Assembly (NCBI GenBank): GCA_002279825.1
Contig: NCCV01000003.1
Location: 310,001-374,000 of the forward strand
Origin: Sphingomonadales bacterium 12-68-11
Lineage (GTDB): Bacteria > Pseudomonadota > Alphaproteobacteria > Sphingomonadales > Sphingomonadaceae
Direction of reading: 5' to 3'
Length of the DNA stretch: 64,000 bases
Below are positions 61,059-64,000 of the stretch, piece by piece; the first letter of the stretch is position 1, and each line of letters starts with the position of its first letter. The position numbers and the translations under genes were made by a program. The notes under the pieces were generated by a model, which saw only the letters and a program-made list of their open reading frames with translations, made no database searches and was not told the DNA's origin.

Positions 61059-61964
61059 CTAAGAGCCGCGGGCGATATCGAGCAGTTCGGATCGCAGCCA
61101 GGTCAGGCCTGCATCGGTCGCTCTCGCCTCGTGAAACTGGATCATCTCGCGCAGCCGCGGGAACTCGAACGGCATCGGGGCCCAGGCCAGATCGAACATG
61201 GGCGCCATGGCCTTGGCGAGCCGCTGGTGCAGCACGGCCAGCCGCGTCGTGCCAGTCAGGAACCAGGGCGCGGACGCGAAGCTTGCTACCGCGACCTCGA
61301 TTTTGCGGCTGCGCGGCAGGTGTTGCAGATGCGAATCCGCGAACGCGGGGGTCCTGGCGCTCCCCATGGACACGGTGACGTGGCCCGCGGCGTAGAACTC
61401 CTCCTCGCCAATGCCGCTCGCGAAGGCCGGGTTTCCTGCCCAGCCGACCACGACCTGCTCCTCTTCAAACAGCAGTTCGGACGGGTGCCACGCCGCGAGA
61501 TAGGGCTCTGGCGTTATCAGCAGGTCAAGCTTGCCGTGCTCGAGTGCGGGGACGCTGTCCTCGCCGGGCAGAACCATCTCCAATTGAACGTTCGGGGCGG
61601 CTGCCGACAGCCGCTGCGCAAGCGGAACCAGCACCGCCACCATAATGTAGTCCGAAGTGCTGATCCGGAAGCGCCGGGACGATTTGCGAGGATCGAACGT
61701 GACCGGCGTTGCAATGGCTCGCTCGACCCCCTGCAGGCTGCGCTGAATTTCCGGGAGGAGCATTTCCGCGAACGGCGTGGGATGCATCCGCTTGCCGACC
61801 GCGACGAGGATGTCGTCTCCGAAATAGTCGCGCAGGCGGCGCAGGGCGGCGCTGGCCGCAGGCTGGGTCATGCCAAGCCGTTCCCCTGCCCGCGTGACGC
61901 TCCGGGTGTCCATCAGCGCTTCGAAAATCACCAGCAGGTTGAGATCCAGGCCTTTGAACCGCAT
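61059..61964 (-). CDS. LysR-family transcriptional regulator
   Basis: A 301-residue LysR protein. The winged helix covers residues 1-65 (LDLNLLVIFEALMDTRSVTR, AGERLGMTQPAASAALRRLR) and the effector domain the rest, with STSDYIMVAVLVPLAQRLSA. The LNLL start and MTQPAAS helix resemble the NodD/NahR/LinR branch, often tied to aromatic inducers. It is encoded in the same direction as the genes it probably controls, not divergently, so read-through from lysR is possible. Confidence 0.9.
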   Translation of the reverse strand: MRFKGLDLNLLVIFEALMDTRSVTRAGERLGMTQPAASAALRRLRDYFGDDILVAVGKRMHPTPFAEMLLPEIQRSLQGVERAIATPVTFDPRKSSRRFRISTSDYIMVAVLVPLAQRLSAAAPNVQLEMVLPGEDSVPALEHGKLDLLITPEPYLAAWHPSELLFEEEQVVVGWAGNPAFASGIGEEEFYAAGHVTVSMGSARTPAFADSHLQHLPRSRKIEVAVASFASAPWFLTGTTRLAVLHQRLAKAMAPMFDLAWAPMPFEFPRLREMIQFHEARATDAGLTWLRSELLDIARGS

Positions 61965-62149
<185 letters not shown>

Positions 62150-62344
62150 GCGAAGGGCGAACGGGCCTGTCGGCAGCCCTGGTCGTTGGGAGCGCGGCGG
62201 TTAGCCGAACGCCTAGCGCTTGCCAAGCCTGTCGTGCGCATTTGTCGCGGAGTTTCAGGATCCTTGCCGTGGTCGCGCCCGTTGCTGGGGATTGCCAGCA
62301 CCAGGGAACTTGCCGCTCTCACCGGCGTCTCTATATTTCAGGCT
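62150..62344. other. Spacer between tRNA-Ser and hspQ
   Basis: About 195 bases without a gene I can support. They should hold the divergent promoters of tRNA-Ser and hspQ. No heat-shock (RpoH) motif stands out. Confidence 0.4.
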
Positions 62345-62725
62345 ATGGATCGCGCCCAGTTCTATTCGCCGCAAGCCGGCCGCAGGATCGAGGCGCCCCG
62401 CCACGCGCGGACCCGCTTCGCCATCGGCGATGTCGTGCGTCACCGCACCTTGGACTTCCGCGGGGTCGTGTTCGATATCGACCCGGTCTTCGCCAACAGC
62501 GAGGAATGGTACGAGGCGATCCCGCACGAACTGCGCCCGAACCGCGAGCAGCCGTTCTACCACCTGCTCGCCGAGAACGAGGAATCGGTCTACGTCGCCT
62601 ATGTCAGCCAGCAGAACCTGCTCGAGGACAGCGCCGGCGGGCCGGTCGATCATCCCACCGTGCCGCAACTCTTCGAGACGTTTGCCGCCGGACGCTATCG
62701 CATGCGCCGCAGCCTGACTCACTGA
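62345..62725 (+). CDS. hspQ: HspQ/YccV-like heat shock protein
   Basis: A 126-residue protein with FAIGDVVRHRTLDFRGVVFDIDPVF (two parts), SEEWYEAIPHELRPNREQPFYHLL and VYVAYVSQQNLLEDS, the HspQ/YccV-like domain known to bind hemimethylated DNA and to act as a Lon specificity factor in enterobacteria. The first 20 residues and the basic tail are extra. The ATG at 62345 is the first that leaves the domain whole. Confidence 0.88.
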   Translation: MDRAQFYSPQAGRRIEAPRHARTRFAIGDVVRHRTLDFRGVVFDIDPVFANSEEWYEAIPHELRPNREQPFYHLLAENEESVYVAYVSQQNLLEDSAGGPVDHPTVPQLFETFAAGRYRMRRSLTH

Positions 62726-62735
62726 GCGGGCGCGG

Positions 62736-63653
62736 CTAGCTCTTCAGTTTCCAGCCACTGCGCAGCAGCGCGTACGTCACCAGGCCGAGCGCAAGATTGA
62801 GCGCCCCCACCCCGATCGCCGCCTGAACCACCGCCGCGTTGGTATTGCCGATGTCGCTTTCGCCAATGAAGCCGAAGCGGAAGCCCGAGATCATATAGAA
62901 GAACGGGTTGGCACGGCTGACCGCCTGGAATGCGGGCGAAAGGTCGTGAAGGACGTAGAACGTCCCCGACAGCAGCGAGAGCGGCGCGACCACGAAATTG
63001 GTAACCGCCGCGGCGTGATCGAACTTTTCCGCCCAGAGGCTGGTCAGCAATCCCATCAGCGCCAGCATCAGCGAACCCATCAGCCCGAACCAGACGATCG
63101 CCCAGGGATGCGCGGCCATCATGTCGACCCCAGGCCAGAGCGCCATCGCCAGCGCCACCGCGCCGCCGACCATGACCGCACGCGTGACCGCCGCGGCCAC
63201 GATCCCGATCATCAGTTCGGCATTGCTGAGCGGCGGCATCAGCACGTCGATAATCGTGCCCTGCAGCTTGCCGGCCAGCAGCGAGAAGCTGGAGTTGGCG
63301 AAGGCGTTCTGCATCATCCCCATCATGATCAGGCCGGGCGCAACGAACGTGGCGAAAGAAACGCCGAGCACCGCGCGGTCCCCGCGCCCCATCGCAACGG
63401 TGAAGATGACCAGAAACAGCAGGGTCGTGACCGCCGGGGCCCAGACGGTTTGCGTCTGCACCTTGAGAAACCGGCGCACCTCCTTCATATAAAGGCTCCA
63501 CAGCCCGATCCGGTTGAACCCGACGATCTGCGGCTGGCCTTTGGGTGGAAACCGGCCCCCTGCCCCCGTGTTCGCTTCGAGCGTGTTCGCATCGAGGAAC
63601 TGGGGCGCGGCGCCTGCGCCCTCGGGCGCGGCGGCGGGGACGGTCTCGGCCAT
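62736..63653 (-). CDS. ABC-2 type transporter permease
   Basis: A 305-residue membrane protein with about six helices. An N-terminal soluble stretch is followed by GLWSLYMKEVRRFLKV, then FVAPGLIMMGMMQNAFANSS, VLMPPLSNAELMIG and the ABC-2 signature region PLSLLSGTFYVLHDLSPAF. Such permeases export polysaccharides, lipids or drugs; the ATPase gene is not in the window. The ATG at 63653 is preferred because upstream sequence is basic and unlike the family. It converges on hspQ. Confidence 0.88.
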   Translation of the reverse strand: MAETVPAAAPEGAGAAPQFLDANTLEANTGAGGRFPPKGQPQIVGFNRIGLWSLYMKEVRRFLKVQTQTVWAPAVTTLLFLVIFTVAMGRGDRAVLGVSFATFVAPGLIMMGMMQNAFANSSFSLLAGKLQGTIIDVLMPPLSNAELMIGIVAAAVTRAVMVGGAVALAMALWPGVDMMAAHPWAIVWFGLMGSLMLALMGLLTSLWAEKFDHAAAVTNFVVAPLSLLSGTFYVLHDLSPAFQAVSRANPFFYMISGFRFGFIGESDIGNTNAAVVQAAIGVGALNLALGLVTYALLRSGWKLKS

Positions 63654-63731
63654 GGGCCGGCGCCTATCGGCCGGCACGGGCGCTGGCAAGTCTCGCCGGG
63701 CTAGCGCCCGGCACAACAGAAAGACGATCGA

Positions 63732-64000
63732 TGAGCGTGAACTGGACCGACGAGCGAATCGCGACCCTGACCAAGATGTGGGAAAGCGGCGCAACCGCGA
63801 GCCAGATCGCGGACGAGCTCGGCGGCGTGTCGCGCAATGCGGTGATCGGCAAGGCGCACCGGCTCGGGCTCAAGGCGCGCCCGTCCCCCGTCAAGGCCAA
63901 CGAGCCGAAGGTGGCGGCGAGCCGGGGCGCGGCATCTCCAAGCGACCTTGGGGCCAAGCCGGCGGCCAAGCCCGCCAAGCCAAAGCCCGCGCCCGCGCCG
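63732..64000 (+). CDS. gcrA: GcrA cell cycle regulator, truncated by window edge
   Basis: The first 89 residues of GcrA: WTDERIATLTKMWESGATAS, QIADELGG and VSRNAVIGKAHRLGLKARPS form the DNA-binding domain, and an Ala/Lys/Pro-rich linker begins. GcrA works with sigma-70 at promoters carrying methylated GANTC in alphaproteobacteria. The C-terminal sigma-interacting part lies beyond the window. Confidence 0.94.

Noticed and set aside
37274-61964. Prophage or integrative element as origin of the accessory region
   Set aside because: No integrase, transposase, phage structural genes or attachment-site duplication is visible at its edges. tRNA-Ser lies just outside the right edge, but no matching tRNA fragment was found on the left.

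Overview
The window is GC-rich DNA from an alphaproteobacterium, almost certainly a sphingomonad (order Sphingomonadales). The signs are a gcrA gene at the right edge, a circularly permuted two-piece tmRNA, a DUF2794 gene, a LigE-type glutathione beta-etherase homologue, and dispersed palindromic repeats of about 85 bp that begin CGTCATTGCGAG and end CTCGCAATGACG. Genes are tightly packed, with many ATGA or TGATG stop/start overlaps.

The left part (1-37.2 kb) is mostly core genome. It holds purS-purQ, a membrane-anchored PAS-GGDEF-EAL protein, and the amino-sugar genes glmS and glmU with a RelB/VapB-VapC type toxin-antitoxin pair between them. Then come gph, DUF2794, cysE, hdaA, an exported hypothetical protein, purM, a purN-YjbR fusion, a sulfotransferase, ndk, holC, pepA, lptD-surA-pdxA-rsmA and a frame-disrupted amj-like flippase gene. 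These are followed by malate synthase G, ssrA (tag ANDNEALALAA), mscL, lemA with two TPM-domain genes, a Nudix hydrolase, a ketopantoate-reductase homologue, a 2OG-Fe oxygenase, a CNT nucleoside transporter, a queuosine-precursor transporter, the LigE-like GST, and a hydroxyacid dehydrogenase next to a glycerate kinase.

The accessory part runs from 37.2 to 62 kb and has two blocks. The first (37.3-56 kb) is almost wholly extracytoplasmic: four PQQ quinoproteins (one with an N-terminal haem c domain), two small c-type cytochromes, a HupE/UreJ-like membrane protein with a membrane-anchored partner, a secreted two-domain VOC protein, a secreted type-B carboxylesterase, three related secreted proteins of unknown function, a DUF6152 protein and two DUF6644-like membrane proteins. 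It looks like a periplasmic oxidation and hydrolysis system for an unknown alcohol, ester or aromatic substrate. Two divergent promoter regions in it share the inverted repeat GTAAC-N7-GTTAC.

The second block (56.1-62 kb) is one cytoplasmic operon on the minus strand: LysR regulator, FAD monooxygenase, extradiol dioxygenase, alpha/beta hydrolase, cupin and FAH-family hydrolase. This fits hydroxylation, ring cleavage and hydrolysis of an aromatic or heteroaromatic compound. A LysR-type T-N11-A palindrome before the first quinoprotein shares the 9-mer ATTGTTTAG with this operon's leader, so the blocks may be linked. The right edge holds tRNA-Ser(CGA), hspQ, an ABC-2 permease and the start of gcrA.

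Functions were assigned by reading motifs and recalling families; no database search was run.
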